DNA of 64,000 nucleotides from Oscillospiraceae bacterium (lineage in GTDB: Bacteria; Bacillota; Clostridia; Oscillospirales; Oscillospiraceae): NCBI GenBank assembly GCA_017458335.1, contig JAFTFT010000007.1:1-64000 (forward strand), read 5' to 3'. Every line of letters starts with the position of its first letter. The stretch's first letter is position 1. The position numbers and the translations under genes are program-made. The notes beneath the pieces are model-generated. The model was given only the letters and a program-made list of their open reading frames with translations, did not search any database and had not been told where the DNA came from. Below are positions 11,453 to 22,072 of this stretch, piece after piece.

Positions 11453-12840
11453 CTGCCCTGCTGTTCCCGTTCGGCTCTGGCCGCCGCCAGCATGATCGCG
11501 CATTCCATGCGCTTGCGGAACAGTTCGCAGCCGTCTTCATACACGCCGGTGATGCTTCCGGTGGCATGCCAGGCGTTGGCCGCGCAGCCGCCGGAACAGT
11601 AGAGCCGTGCCCAGCAATCGCGGCATTCGGGCTTTGCATAAACGTTGCAGGCCGCGAATTCGCCCCGGACCTCCGGGTTATCCAGTCCGTTCCAGATATC
11701 TCCCAGGCGGAAGCGCTCTTCCCCGACAAACTGGTGACAGGGATAGAGGTCGCCCCAGGGCGTCACCGCCATGTACTCGGTGCCCGAGCCGCAGCCGGAG
11801 ATCCGTTTGTAGATGCAGGGGCCGCCGGACAGATCCAGCATGTAATGATAGAAGGTGAAGGGCCTGCCCTCCGCCTCGCGCTCCAGCATAAGTTCGGCAA
11901 GCTCCTCATACTGCCGCTTGACGATCTCCAGGTCTTCTTTGGTGAGAGCTGAGGGATCCCCCGGCGCGCAGACCACCGGCTCCATGCTCAGTTCCGTGAA
12001 GCCCAGGTCCAGCATGGTCCGGATGTCCTCCAGGAAGTCGGGGTTTTGATGGGTAAAGGTCCCGCGCATGTAATAGTTCCTGCCGCCGCGGGCCCGGACC
12101 AGCTTCTGAAACTTCGGAACGATCCGCTCCCAGCTGCCGTTGCCGGCATAGTCGACGCGAAATCGGTCGTGCACTTCCTTCCGCCCGTCGAGCGAGAGCA
12201 CCACGTTGCTCATCTCCCGGTTGCAGAAATCGATCACGTCATCGTCAATGAGCATCCCGTTGGTCGTGAGCGTAAAGCGAAAGTTCTTCCCGGCCTCCCT
12301 CTCACGGACACGGGCGTAGGCGACAAGCTCTTTCACCACGTCGAAATTCATCAGCGGCTCCCCGCCGAAGAAGTCGACCTCGAGGTTCCGGCGCGTTCCG
12401 GAATGCTCGATCAGAAAATCCAGGGCACGTTTCCCTACCTCCGCGCTCATCACCGCGCGCTCGCCGTGGTACTTCCCCTGGCTGGCAAAGCAGTAGGAGC
12501 AGTTGAGGTTGCAGGTATGCGCCACATGGAGGCAGAGCGCCTTGATCACGTCCCCGCTTCTGGCCTTGAATTCCCCCGCCATGGGTGCGAAGTTGTCCGG
12601 GGTGAAAAGCTGTCCGTCCGCCTTGAGGGCCTCAATCTCTGTATAGCAGCGGCGGATCTCCGTCTCCGTGACGGCCGGTTCCTCCCGATACTTCTCCAGC
12701 ATCTCGGCCGTGATTTCTTCAAGGCTCATTCCCTCAAAGCGCGCAATCATCTCATAGGCCAGTTCGTCGACAACGTGCACAGCCCCCGAACAGACATCCA
12801 GCACGATATGGTATCCATTCAGCTTGAATTGGTGAATCAT
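11449..12840 (-). CDS. scfB: Radical SAM SCIFF peptide maturase (thioether-forming)
   Basis: 463 residues. Start ATG 12840 is chosen because GGAGG lies 7 bases upstream; the upstream codon at 12864 is inside a terminator. The radical SAM motif CNLNC plus YC (Cys110, Cys114, Cys117) binds the SAM [4Fe-4S] cluster. An N-terminal RRE-like peptide-recognition region covers about residues 1-85, and a C-terminal Cys-rich SPASM domain holds the auxiliary clusters. The precursor peptide gene lies directly upstream, which makes the assignment firm. Known members (CteB, Tte1186) install Cys-to-Thr thioether bonds in SCIFF. Confidence 0.97.
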   Translation of the reverse strand: MIHQFKLNGYHIVLDVCSGAVHVVDELAYEMIARFEGMSLEEITAEMLEKYREEPAVTETEIRRCYTEIEALKADGQLFTPDNFAPMAGEFKARSGDVIKALCLHVAHTCNLNCSYCFASQGKYHGERAVMSAEVGKRALDFLIEHSGTRRNLEVDFFGGEPLMNFDVVKELVAYARVREREAGKNFRFTLTTNGMLIDDDVIDFCNREMSNVVLSLDGRKEVHDRFRVDYAGNGSWERIVPKFQKLVRARGGRNYYMRGTFTHQNPDFLEDIRTMLDLGFTELSMEPVVCAPGDPSALTKEDLEIVKRQYEELAELMLEREAEGRPFTFYHYMLDLSGGPCIYKRISGCGSGTEYMAVTPWGDLYPCHQFVGEERFRLGDIWNGLDNPEVRGEFAACNVYAKPECRDCWARLYCSGGCAANAWHATGSITGVYEDGCELFRKRMECAIMLAAARAEREQQGR

Positions 12841-12864
12841 TCCCTTTCCTCCGGTAACAGCCAT

Positions 12865-12887
12865 AAAAAAAGCCGCCTTCCGGCGGC
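12865..12887 (-). terminator. Terminator/attenuator between scfA and scfB
   Basis: On the minus strand GCCGCC and GGCGGC form a tight hairpin (12872-12887) followed by a run of seven T (12865-12871). It lies after the peptide gene and before the maturase gene, so most transcripts would end here and only read-through would express the maturase. Confidence 0.88.
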
Positions 12888-12900
12888 AGTTTTCAGCGTC

Positions 12901-13059
12901 TTACTTTTTCGCCTCGGTGTTCTCGCACTTCTGGTTGGCGATGCCGCAGCTGGTCTTGCAGGCAGACTGGCAGGAAGTCTGGCACTCGCCGCAGCCGCCG
13001 TTTGCGGCGCTGTCGCAAAGATTACGGGTTTTCAGGGTAACGATATGTTTGAATTCCAT
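12901..13059 (-). CDS. scfA: SCIFF ribosomal peptide precursor (six cysteines in forty-five)
   Basis: 52 residues from ATG 13059 after a GGAGG site. It begins MEFKHIVTLKTRNLC and has the conserved core CDSAANGGCGECQTSCQSAC, continuing with KTSCGIANQKC. Cysteines are at 15, 23, 26, 30, 34, 38 and 45, six of them in the classic core plus Cys15. SCIFF is nearly universal in Clostridia and is cross-linked by the adjacent maturase; its biological role is still unknown. It is too short for most gene-calling cut-offs and is easily missed. Confidence 0.97.
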   Translation of the reverse strand: MEFKHIVTLKTRNLCDSAANGGCGECQTSCQSACKTSCGIANQKCENTEAKK

Positions 13060-13087
13060 GATGTTTCCTCCAAAGTTTATATGAGTT

Positions 13088-13116
13088 TTTATACCATAAT
13101 ATCAGTGCCAAGTCAA
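13088..13116 (-). promoter_or_regulatory. Promoter of scfA
   Basis: On the minus strand TTGACT (13116-13111) and TATAAA (13093-13088) are 17 bases apart. This places the start about 25-30 bases upstream of the scfA ribosome site. Confidence 0.85.
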
Positions 13117-13162
13117 GGTCTGTTTTGCGGTCATGAAATTCCTGCATACTAAGAATTTGGAA

Positions 13163-13191
13163 TTGATTATTAACCCGTTTTGCGTTACAAT
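13163..13191 (+). promoter_or_regulatory. Promoter of the AraC-family regulator
   Basis: TTGATT at 13163-13168 and TACAAT at 13186-13191 with a 17-base spacer. The leader to ATG 13329 is about 130 bases; I see no clear structure in it. Confidence 0.7.
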
Positions 13192-13328
13192 AGATAACAG
13201 TAATAAATTGAGGCTGAATGCACGTATCAATTCAGTCACTATTCCATACACTTCTGTACTTATTATACATTATACAAAAATACAAATCTAATACCATACA
13301 GCTGCTTTCTGCTGTAAGAAGGAGAACC

Positions 13329-14291
13329 ATGGGAAGAAAAAAACGTGATAAGATTGAATTTCGCTTTTATGAACTGCCACAGGGGGAAAGTGTCCTCGGT
13401 CTGATGGGAGAACGCTGGGTCGGAATGTACGGCCACAAAGAGCGCGCCAATGAGCTGCATTTTCACAACCTGTTTGAGCTCGGCTGCTGCCGGCAGGGTT
13501 CGGGTTCCCTGATCCTCGGCGAAAAACAGAATCAATATCACGAGAATATGATTTCCATGATTCCCGCAAACTATCCACACAACACCGTCAGCGATGAGGT
13601 CAGCTACTGGGAATACCTTTTCTTCGATCCGGCTCAGCTGATTCATGAGCTGTTCCCGAACAATGCCAGGATACAGGCGGAGAAGCTCTCTTTCATCAAC
13701 CAGCGGGCAGATCTTCTCCCCACAGAAAGCTGCCATGTTCTGGCTGCACTGGCCGAGCGCATTCTGGATGAGCTCCGCGACCGGCGTCCTTATTACCGTG
13801 AGTGTGTCAACTATCTGATGCGGGCACTGCTCCTGGAGCTGCTCCGTCTTCAGGAGGGGAAGGAATCGGAGTCCCAGTGGGAGATCAATCCCGACTCCGC
13901 GTTGCTGACCCAGATCACCCCGGCCCTCCGATACATTGAGGAGAACTACCGCGAGCCGATCCGGGCGGCCCATCTGGCGCGGGAATGCGGGCTGAGTGAA
14001 GTCCACTTCCGCCGCATCTTTGAGGACTATATGAACATGGCTCCGATGGATTATGTAAACCTCGTACGGATTCAGAAGGCCTGTGATCTGATGAGCCGTG
14101 AAGACAGTTCCATGGATGTGATTGCCCTGGAGTGCGGCTTTGCCTCCGTTTCCACCTACACCAGAAACTTCAAGAAAATTCTGAAGACCACGCCGTATCA
14201 GTGGAAGCTGAAGAAGGACAGCTACCGCAGCAATCTTCTCACCTATAACATCTCCGCCCTGAAGGGCTGGACCGGTCTCGATTCTCTTTGA
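13329..14291 (+). CDS. AraC-family transcriptional regulator with N-terminal cupin
   Basis: 320 residues from ATG 13329, preceded by AAGGAG; the ORF upstream to 13218 has no ribosome site. Residues about 20-140 look like the AraC-type cupin sugar-binding domain (LHFHNLFELGCC and similar). The last 100 residues hold the double helix-turn-helix with HLARECGLSEVHFRRIF and ALECGFASVSTYTRNFKK. It lies just upstream of the permease genes and a beta-galactosidase in the same direction, so it probably activates them in response to a sugar. Confidence 0.93.
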   Translation: MGRKKRDKIEFRFYELPQGESVLGLMGERWVGMYGHKERANELHFHNLFELGCCRQGSGSLILGEKQNQYHENMISMIPANYPHNTVSDEVSYWEYLFFDPAQLIHELFPNNARIQAEKLSFINQRADLLPTESCHVLAALAERILDELRDRRPYYRECVNYLMRALLLELLRLQEGKESESQWEINPDSALLTQITPALRYIEENYREPIRAAHLARECGLSEVHFRRIFEDYMNMAPMDYVNLVRIQKACDLMSREDSSMDVIALECGFASVSTYTRNFKKILKTTPYQWKLKKDSYRSNLLTYNISALKGWTGLDSL

Positions 14292-14310
14292 GAGAATCGA
14301 GACTTTTTTA
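14275..14310 (+). terminator. Intrinsic terminator after the AraC gene
   Basis: GTCTCGATTCTC (14275-14286) pairs with GAGAATCGAGAC (14292-14303), followed by TTTTTT. The 5' arm overlaps the last codons of the gene. Confidence 0.93.
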
Positions 14311-14345
14311 TGATTCTTTTTGCCTTTTTTATCAATAAAATCAAC

Positions 14346-14374
14346 TTTACAAATTTTCTGACACATGGTATCAT
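14346..14374 (+). promoter_or_regulatory. Promoter of the permease operon
   Basis: TTTACA at 14346-14351 and TATCAT at 14369-14374 with a 17-base spacer, directly downstream of the AraC-gene terminator. The weaker -10 fits an activator-dependent promoter. Confidence 0.75.
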
Positions 14375-14391
14375 TCATAACAGACGAGGCG

Positions 14392-14430
14392 CAGGCCCGT
14401 CATGGCTCATGACGGGCCTGTTCTTCTTTT
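14392..14430 (+). promoter_or_regulatory. Perfect 13-bp hairpin in the permease leader
   Basis: CAGGCCCGTCATG (14392-14404) pairs with CATGACGGGCCTG (14408-14420) around a GCT loop, followed by TTCTTCTTTT. It lies between the promoter and the ribosome site of the first permease, so it could be a leader attenuator or an operator palindrome. Confidence 0.6.
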
Positions 14431-14467
14431 CCCGGCAAAAAGCGTACTTTCCGAAAGGAGGATTTCT

Positions 14468-15355
14468 GTGGAGAAAAAACGTAACGCATGGGGCTGGGCC
14501 TTTCTGGCCATCGCTTCGATCCTGATCATGATTTTCAGTTTCTATCCGATGGTCGCCGCGTTTATCACGTCGCTGAAGACAGGTTCCAGCGCCAATATGG
14601 TATGGGCATCCGAAAAGTTCGGCAATGCATTCTACAACTACACCCGCATGTTCAAGGACAAGACGTTCATGACCACACTCAAGAACACGTTCTTCTATCT
14701 GATCGTCCAGGTCCCCATCATGCTGGTACTCGCCATTCTGCTGGCACAGCTTCTGAACAACCCGAACCTCAAGTTCCGCGGTCTGTTCCGCACCTGCATC
14801 TTCCTCCCCTGCGCGATTTCTCTGGTTTCCTACGCGCTGATTTTCCGCTCCCTGTTTGCCACGCAGGGCCTCATCAACAGCATTCTGATGGGTCTCGGCC
14901 TCATCAAGGAGAACATCAACTGGCTCGGCCAGACCGGCACCGCCCGCGGGGTGATCATCTTCGCTCTGATCTGGCGCTGGACCGGATATAACATGGTCTT
15001 CTATCTCGCCGGATTGCAGAATCTGGACTATTCCGTTTACGAGGCCGCCCATATTGACGGTGCCAACGGCTGGGACACCTTCTGGCAGATCACCGTGCCG
15101 CAGCTGAAGCCGGTTATCATCATGACCTTCATCATGTCTATCAACGGCACGCTGCAGCTCTTTGACGAGTCAGTCAACCTCACAAACGGCGGGCCGGCCG
15201 GCACGACGATGACCATGTCCCACTACATCTACAACAACGCCTTCGGTACCGGCGTGGCGAACTTCGGCTACTCCTCCGCCATGTCCTTCCTGGTGTTTAT
15301 CCTGGTGGCCATTCTGGCCGTCATCAATCTGAAAGTGGGTGATTCACGTGACTGA
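14468..15355 (+). CDS. Sugar-type ABC transporter permease (MalF/UgpA-like)
   Basis: 295 residues from GTG 14468 after AAAGGAGG at 14454-14461. Six predicted membrane helices, and the cytoplasmic EAA loop that contacts the ATPase (EAAHIDGANGWDTFWQ). It is one of a heterodimeric pair with the next gene, which it overlaps. Its own binding protein and ATPase are not adjacent; the usual shared MsmK-type ATPase may be encoded elsewhere. Substrate probably a galactoside, judged only from the downstream beta-galactosidase. Confidence 0.92.
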   Translation: MEKKRNAWGWAFLAIASILIMIFSFYPMVAAFITSLKTGSSANMVWASEKFGNAFYNYTRMFKDKTFMTTLKNTFFYLIVQVPIMLVLAILLAQLLNNPNLKFRGLFRTCIFLPCAISLVSYALIFRSLFATQGLINSILMGLGLIKENINWLGQTGTARGVIIFALIWRWTGYNMVFYLAGLQNLDYSVYEAAHIDGANGWDTFWQITVPQLKPVIIMTFIMSINGTLQLFDESVNLTNGGPAGTTMTMSHYIYNNAFGTGVANFGYSSAMSFLVFILVAILAVINLKVGDSRD

Positions 15356-16148
15356 AAAGCGCAACCACAGCGCCATCCAGCGCCGCCTGATCCCCAGCTA
15401 TATCTTTCTGATTATCTGCGCGCTCATCTCGGTCTTCCCCCTGTTCTGGATGCTCACCGCCGCCACGAACACGACCCTTGAAGTTGCACAGGGCAAGCTC
15501 TGGTTCGGCACCAACGCCATCACCAACTTCAAGAATCTGCTGGCCAGCGCCGATCTCTGGCGCTCCATGTGGAACTCTTTCTTCTACGCCGCCGTACAGA
15601 CCGTTCTGTGCCTGCTGATCTGCTCGCTGGCAGGATTTGGCTTTGAGCTTTATCATACCAAAGGGAAAGACATCCTCTTCGGGATCCTGCTGCTGGCCAT
15701 GATGATCCCCGGCGTCGCGACGATGATCCCGCTCTTCACGATGATGAGCCGGATGAAGCTTCTGAATACTGCCTGGGGCTTTGCGCTGCCGGCAATCGCC
15801 ACGCCGTTCATGATCATGATGTTCCGCCAGAATTCGCGCAACTTCCCGGTGGAGATCATGAATGCCGCCCGCATCGACGGCCTGAGCGAGACCGGGATCT
15901 TCTTCAAGATCTACATGCCGGTCATGAAGTCCACCTATGCCGCCGCCGCGGTCATCACCTTCATGAATTCCTGGAACGCCTATCTCTGGCCGCGCGTCGT
16001 CCTGAACAAATCCAACGCCCAGACCATGCCGATCCTGATTGCGAACCTCGCAAACGGGTATACCATTGACTACGGCATGCTGATGATGGCGGTGCTGTTC
16101 TGCTCGCTGCCGACCATCATCATCTTCTTCATCCTGCAGAAGCAGTTT

Positions 16149-16178
<30 letters not shown>
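15348..16178 (+). CDS. Sugar-type ABC transporter permease (MalG/UgpE-like)
   Basis: About 276 residues with six predicted helices and an EAA-type loop (NAARIDGLSETGIFFKIYMP). The start is GTG 15348 or GTG 15339; both overlap the preceding gene, so translation is coupled. It ends [10 protein letters not shown], the usual end of this family. The last ten codons and the sequence after them have been copied in tandem (see the 83-bp repeat). Confidence 0.92.
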
Positions 16179-19487
<3,309 letters not shown>

Positions 19488-19517
19488 GCCGCACGTTTGT
19501 ACCCCTTATACCATATT

Positions 19518-19560
19518 CAAGCCCCTCTGCCAGCCATATTGGCGGAGGGGGCTTGTTTAT
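19518..19560 (+). terminator. Terminator after lacZ
   Basis: AAGCCCCTCTGCCA (19519-19532) pairs with TTGGCGGAGGGGGCTT (19539-19554), then GTTTAT. It separates lacZ from the promoter at 19606. Confidence 0.85.
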
Positions 19561-19605
19561 ATTACCAGATCAAGAGGTCTTATGCATCCATGAAAAGATG
19601 GATGA

Positions 19606-19634
19606 TTGACAGATTACACAAAACGGAGTATACT
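19606..19634 (+). promoter_or_regulatory. Promoter of the second ABC transporter operon
   Basis: TTGACA at 19606-19611 and TATACT at 19629-19634, 17-base spacer. The hexamers are near-consensus. Transcription gives a leader of about 75 bases before the binding-protein gene. Confidence 0.88.
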
Positions 19635-19718
19635 TCAATTTTGTTAAGAGTTTGTTGCAGTATTCTCCGGCTTCGGATTTCGGGGTCGCGGAAAATAAGA
19701 ATGTATGGAGGAAACAAC

Positions 19719-20936
19719 ATGAAAAAAGCATTATCCATTCTTCTGGCACTTGCACTGTGCCTGAGTCTGAGCGTGTCGGCTTTTGCGGCGAACGACGCGG
19801 ACTACTCCGACTACACCATCCGGATCTATTCCAACTCCAACTCCACTGAGCGTACCACCTGGCTCATTCAGGAAGCGAAGGATGCTGGCTTCACCATCAG
19901 CATTGACGACAACAGCGTCATCTCCGGTGACACTGCTGCAGTTCAGGCTGCCAATGAGAAGAAAGATGGTGACCTGATCTTCGGCCTGAACGAGACCCGC
20001 TGGGGCCAGCTCATCAACGGCGAATATGAAAACCTCAAGATCGCCGACTGGACTCCGTCCTGGGCCGATCAGGTCGGTGAGTTCAAGTATGACGGCAAGG
20101 CCTACGGCATTGTTATTCAGAACGTCCTGATGCTCTATCGTAACGATGAGTTCGGCACCAACGGTGAGGAGCTCCACTTTGATCACTGGGCCGATGTTGT
20201 CAACAGTGGCTACAAGTGGTATCGTCAGAACAAGATTGGCGGCACCACCAACGCAAACATCAACTCTGCCATGCTCTATCCCTTCGCGGATCCCGCTTCT
20301 CCGGCCGGCGGCATCTCCATCGACGGCTGGAAAGCCTTGTGGAAGTTCTGTGCGGAAGGTGTTTCCGGCGGCGATGACTACAAGTACGGCTTTGACCCGC
20401 TAAACAAGGGCGACGTCGCAGTCTCTGAGTTCTACTCTTCTGCTCTTTACGGCAAGATCGACGCAGCGGCAGATGGTTCTGAACATCCTCTGGTCGGCGC
20501 ACTTGAGCCCGAGAACTGGAACCTCGTCGACATCAAGGACGGCACCTATTACATCGCTGAGTACCTCGGCATCCTCGATAAGGCCGGCCGTACCGAAGAG
20601 CAGACCGAGGCTGTCAAGGCCTTCTGCGAATGGTTCGGTTCCGCTGAAGTTCAGGCTGACTGGGCGGAAGAGTTTGACAGCTTCCCCTGCAACCAGGAAG
20701 CCGCCGAGCTGGTCTATGGCGATGACATTCCATCCATCTATCTCATCCCGAACTTTGCCCTCAACCCGATTGAAGGCACTGACATGAACTATGCCGAGTA
20801 TGTTGCCGCTCACAGCGCTGAGTGGACCAACATCATGACCAACCTCGGCTTCTACTGGGCTGACGCCTCCGACGCCAAGCCCGAGCCGGCCTGGGATAGC
20901 CTTGACTGGGCGACCCTGACCCAGAAGGCGGAGTAA
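19719..20936 (+). CDS. ABC transporter periplasmic-type solute-binding protein
   Basis: 405 residues from ATG 19719 after GGAGGAAAC. N-terminal signal peptide (MKKALSILLALALCLSLSVS, cleavage likely after AFA near residue 24). The mature part has the two-lobe fold of the Fe(III)/polyamine/2-aminoethylphosphonate-type binding proteins. There is no standard lipobox at the cleavage point; the only early cysteine is in LALC inside the hydrophobic core. A partner ATPase and fused permease follow. Substrate unknown. Confidence 0.82.
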   Translation: MKKALSILLALALCLSLSVSAFAANDADYSDYTIRIYSNSNSTERTTWLIQEAKDAGFTISIDDNSVISGDTAAVQAANEKKDGDLIFGLNETRWGQLINGEYENLKIADWTPSWADQVGEFKYDGKAYGIVIQNVLMLYRNDEFGTNGEELHFDHWADVVNSGYKWYRQNKIGGTTNANINSAMLYPFADPASPAGGISIDGWKALWKFCAEGVSGGDDYKYGFDPLNKGDVAVSEFYSSALYGKIDAAADGSEHPLVGALEPENWNLVDIKDGTYYIAEYLGILDKAGRTEEQTEAVKAFCEWFGSAEVQADWAEEFDSFPCNQEAAELVYGDDIPSIYLIPNFALNPIEGTDMNYAEYVAAHSAEWTNIMTNLGFYWADASDAKPEPAWDSLDWATLTQKAE

Positions 20937-20954
20937 TTCCCATCCTTACTTCTC

Positions 20955-20989
20955 ACAATGGCGAGTTGGACCCTCCAACTCGCCATTGT
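20955..20989 (+). terminator. Perfect 16-bp stem-loop between binding-protein and ATPase genes
   Basis: Arms 20955-20970 and 20974-20989 are exact inverted repeats (ACAATGGCGAGTTGGA against its complement) with a CCC loop. No T-run follows. It probably protects the binding-protein mRNA or causes partial termination, giving more binding protein than transporter. Confidence 0.8.
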
Positions 20990-21034
20990 ACTACACAACT
21001 GTTTTACTCCATACTCACAGGAGGTTATTCCCCT

Positions 21035-22072
21035 ATGATAAAGCTCAATGACATCGTCGTCAAATTCGGCGATTTTACCGCTCTGCACAACATCAATGTC
21101 CATGTTAAAGAGGGTGAGTTCTTCACCTTCCTTGGTCCGTCTGGCTGCGGAAAAACTACCACTTTACGTACTATCACCGGCTTCATTGAGCCTGTCTCCG
21201 GCACAGTCGTCGTCAAGGACCGAGACATCACCCACGTTCCCATCGAGGATCGCAACATCGGCATTGTTTTCCAAAGCTATGCTCTTTTCCCCACCATGAC
21301 GGTCTACGACAATATCGCCTTCGGCTTAAAGATCAAGAAATTGAAGAAGAACGAGATCGACCAGAAAGTCCGCGAAATCGCGAAGAAAGTCGACCTCTCA
21401 GACGAACAGCTCATGAAGGCCGTTTCCCAGCTCTCTGGCGGACAGCAGCAGCGTGTTGCCATCGCTCGCGCGCTGGTCACCGAGCCTGCCATCATCTGCA
21501 TGGATGAACCGCTCTCTAACCTTGACGCAAAGCTCCGTGTCCAGCTGCGCAACGAGCTTAAACAGATGCAGAAAGACTTCGGCATCACTACCATCTACGT
21601 TACCCACGACCAAGAAGAGGCCCTAACCCTTTCCGACCGGATCGCTGTCTTCAACAAGGGCTATATTGAACAGATCGGCACCCCGAACGAAGTCTACAAC
21701 TTCTCGAAAACCGAATTCGTTTGCAACTTTATCGGCGACATCAATCGCCTCTCCGAGTCGGTCGTGCAGAAAATGATCGACGCCGGTGCGGCTTTGAAGT
21801 CCACAGATCACAACTATATCCGTCTTGAACGGATGCATGTTAATGTTGATCCTCTTCCCGGACAGCTTGCACTTGACGGCACCGTCACCAGCCGCGAATA
21901 CTACGGTCTCTATATCAAGTATTATATCGACCTTGGCAGCCAGACCGTCAAGGTCATAGAGAAAAACGACGGTGTGCGGATCTATGAGGTGGGGCAGCAG
22001 GTCAAGGTGGTCATCGATCCGCGCGATATTATGGCTTATCCGCCAGAAGTAGAAGCGGAGGCAAAATCATGA
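21035..22072 (+). CDS. ABC transporter ATP-binding protein (PotA/FbpC type)
   Basis: 345 residues from ATG 21035 after CAGGAGG. Walker A GPSGCGKTTT near residue 36, Q-loop VFQSYALFP, signature LSGGQQQR, Walker B IICMDEP and the switch histidine in THDQEEA are all present. A C-terminal TOBE-like regulatory domain covers about the last 100 residues. It energises import with the downstream fused permease, with which it overlaps as ATGA. Confidence 0.93.
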   Translation: MIKLNDIVVKFGDFTALHNINVHVKEGEFFTFLGPSGCGKTTTLRTITGFIEPVSGTVVVKDRDITHVPIEDRNIGIVFQSYALFPTMTVYDNIAFGLKIKKLKKNEIDQKVREIAKKVDLSDEQLMKAVSQLSGGQQQRVAIARALVTEPAIICMDEPLSNLDAKLRVQLRNELKQMQKDFGITTIYVTHDQEEALTLSDRIAVFNKGYIEQIGTPNEVYNFSKTEFVCNFIGDINRLSESVVQKMIDAGAALKSTDHNYIRLERMHVNVDPLPGQLALDGTVTSREYYGLYIKYYIDLGSQTVKVIEKNDGVRIYEVGQQVKVVIDPRDIMAYPPEVEAEAKS

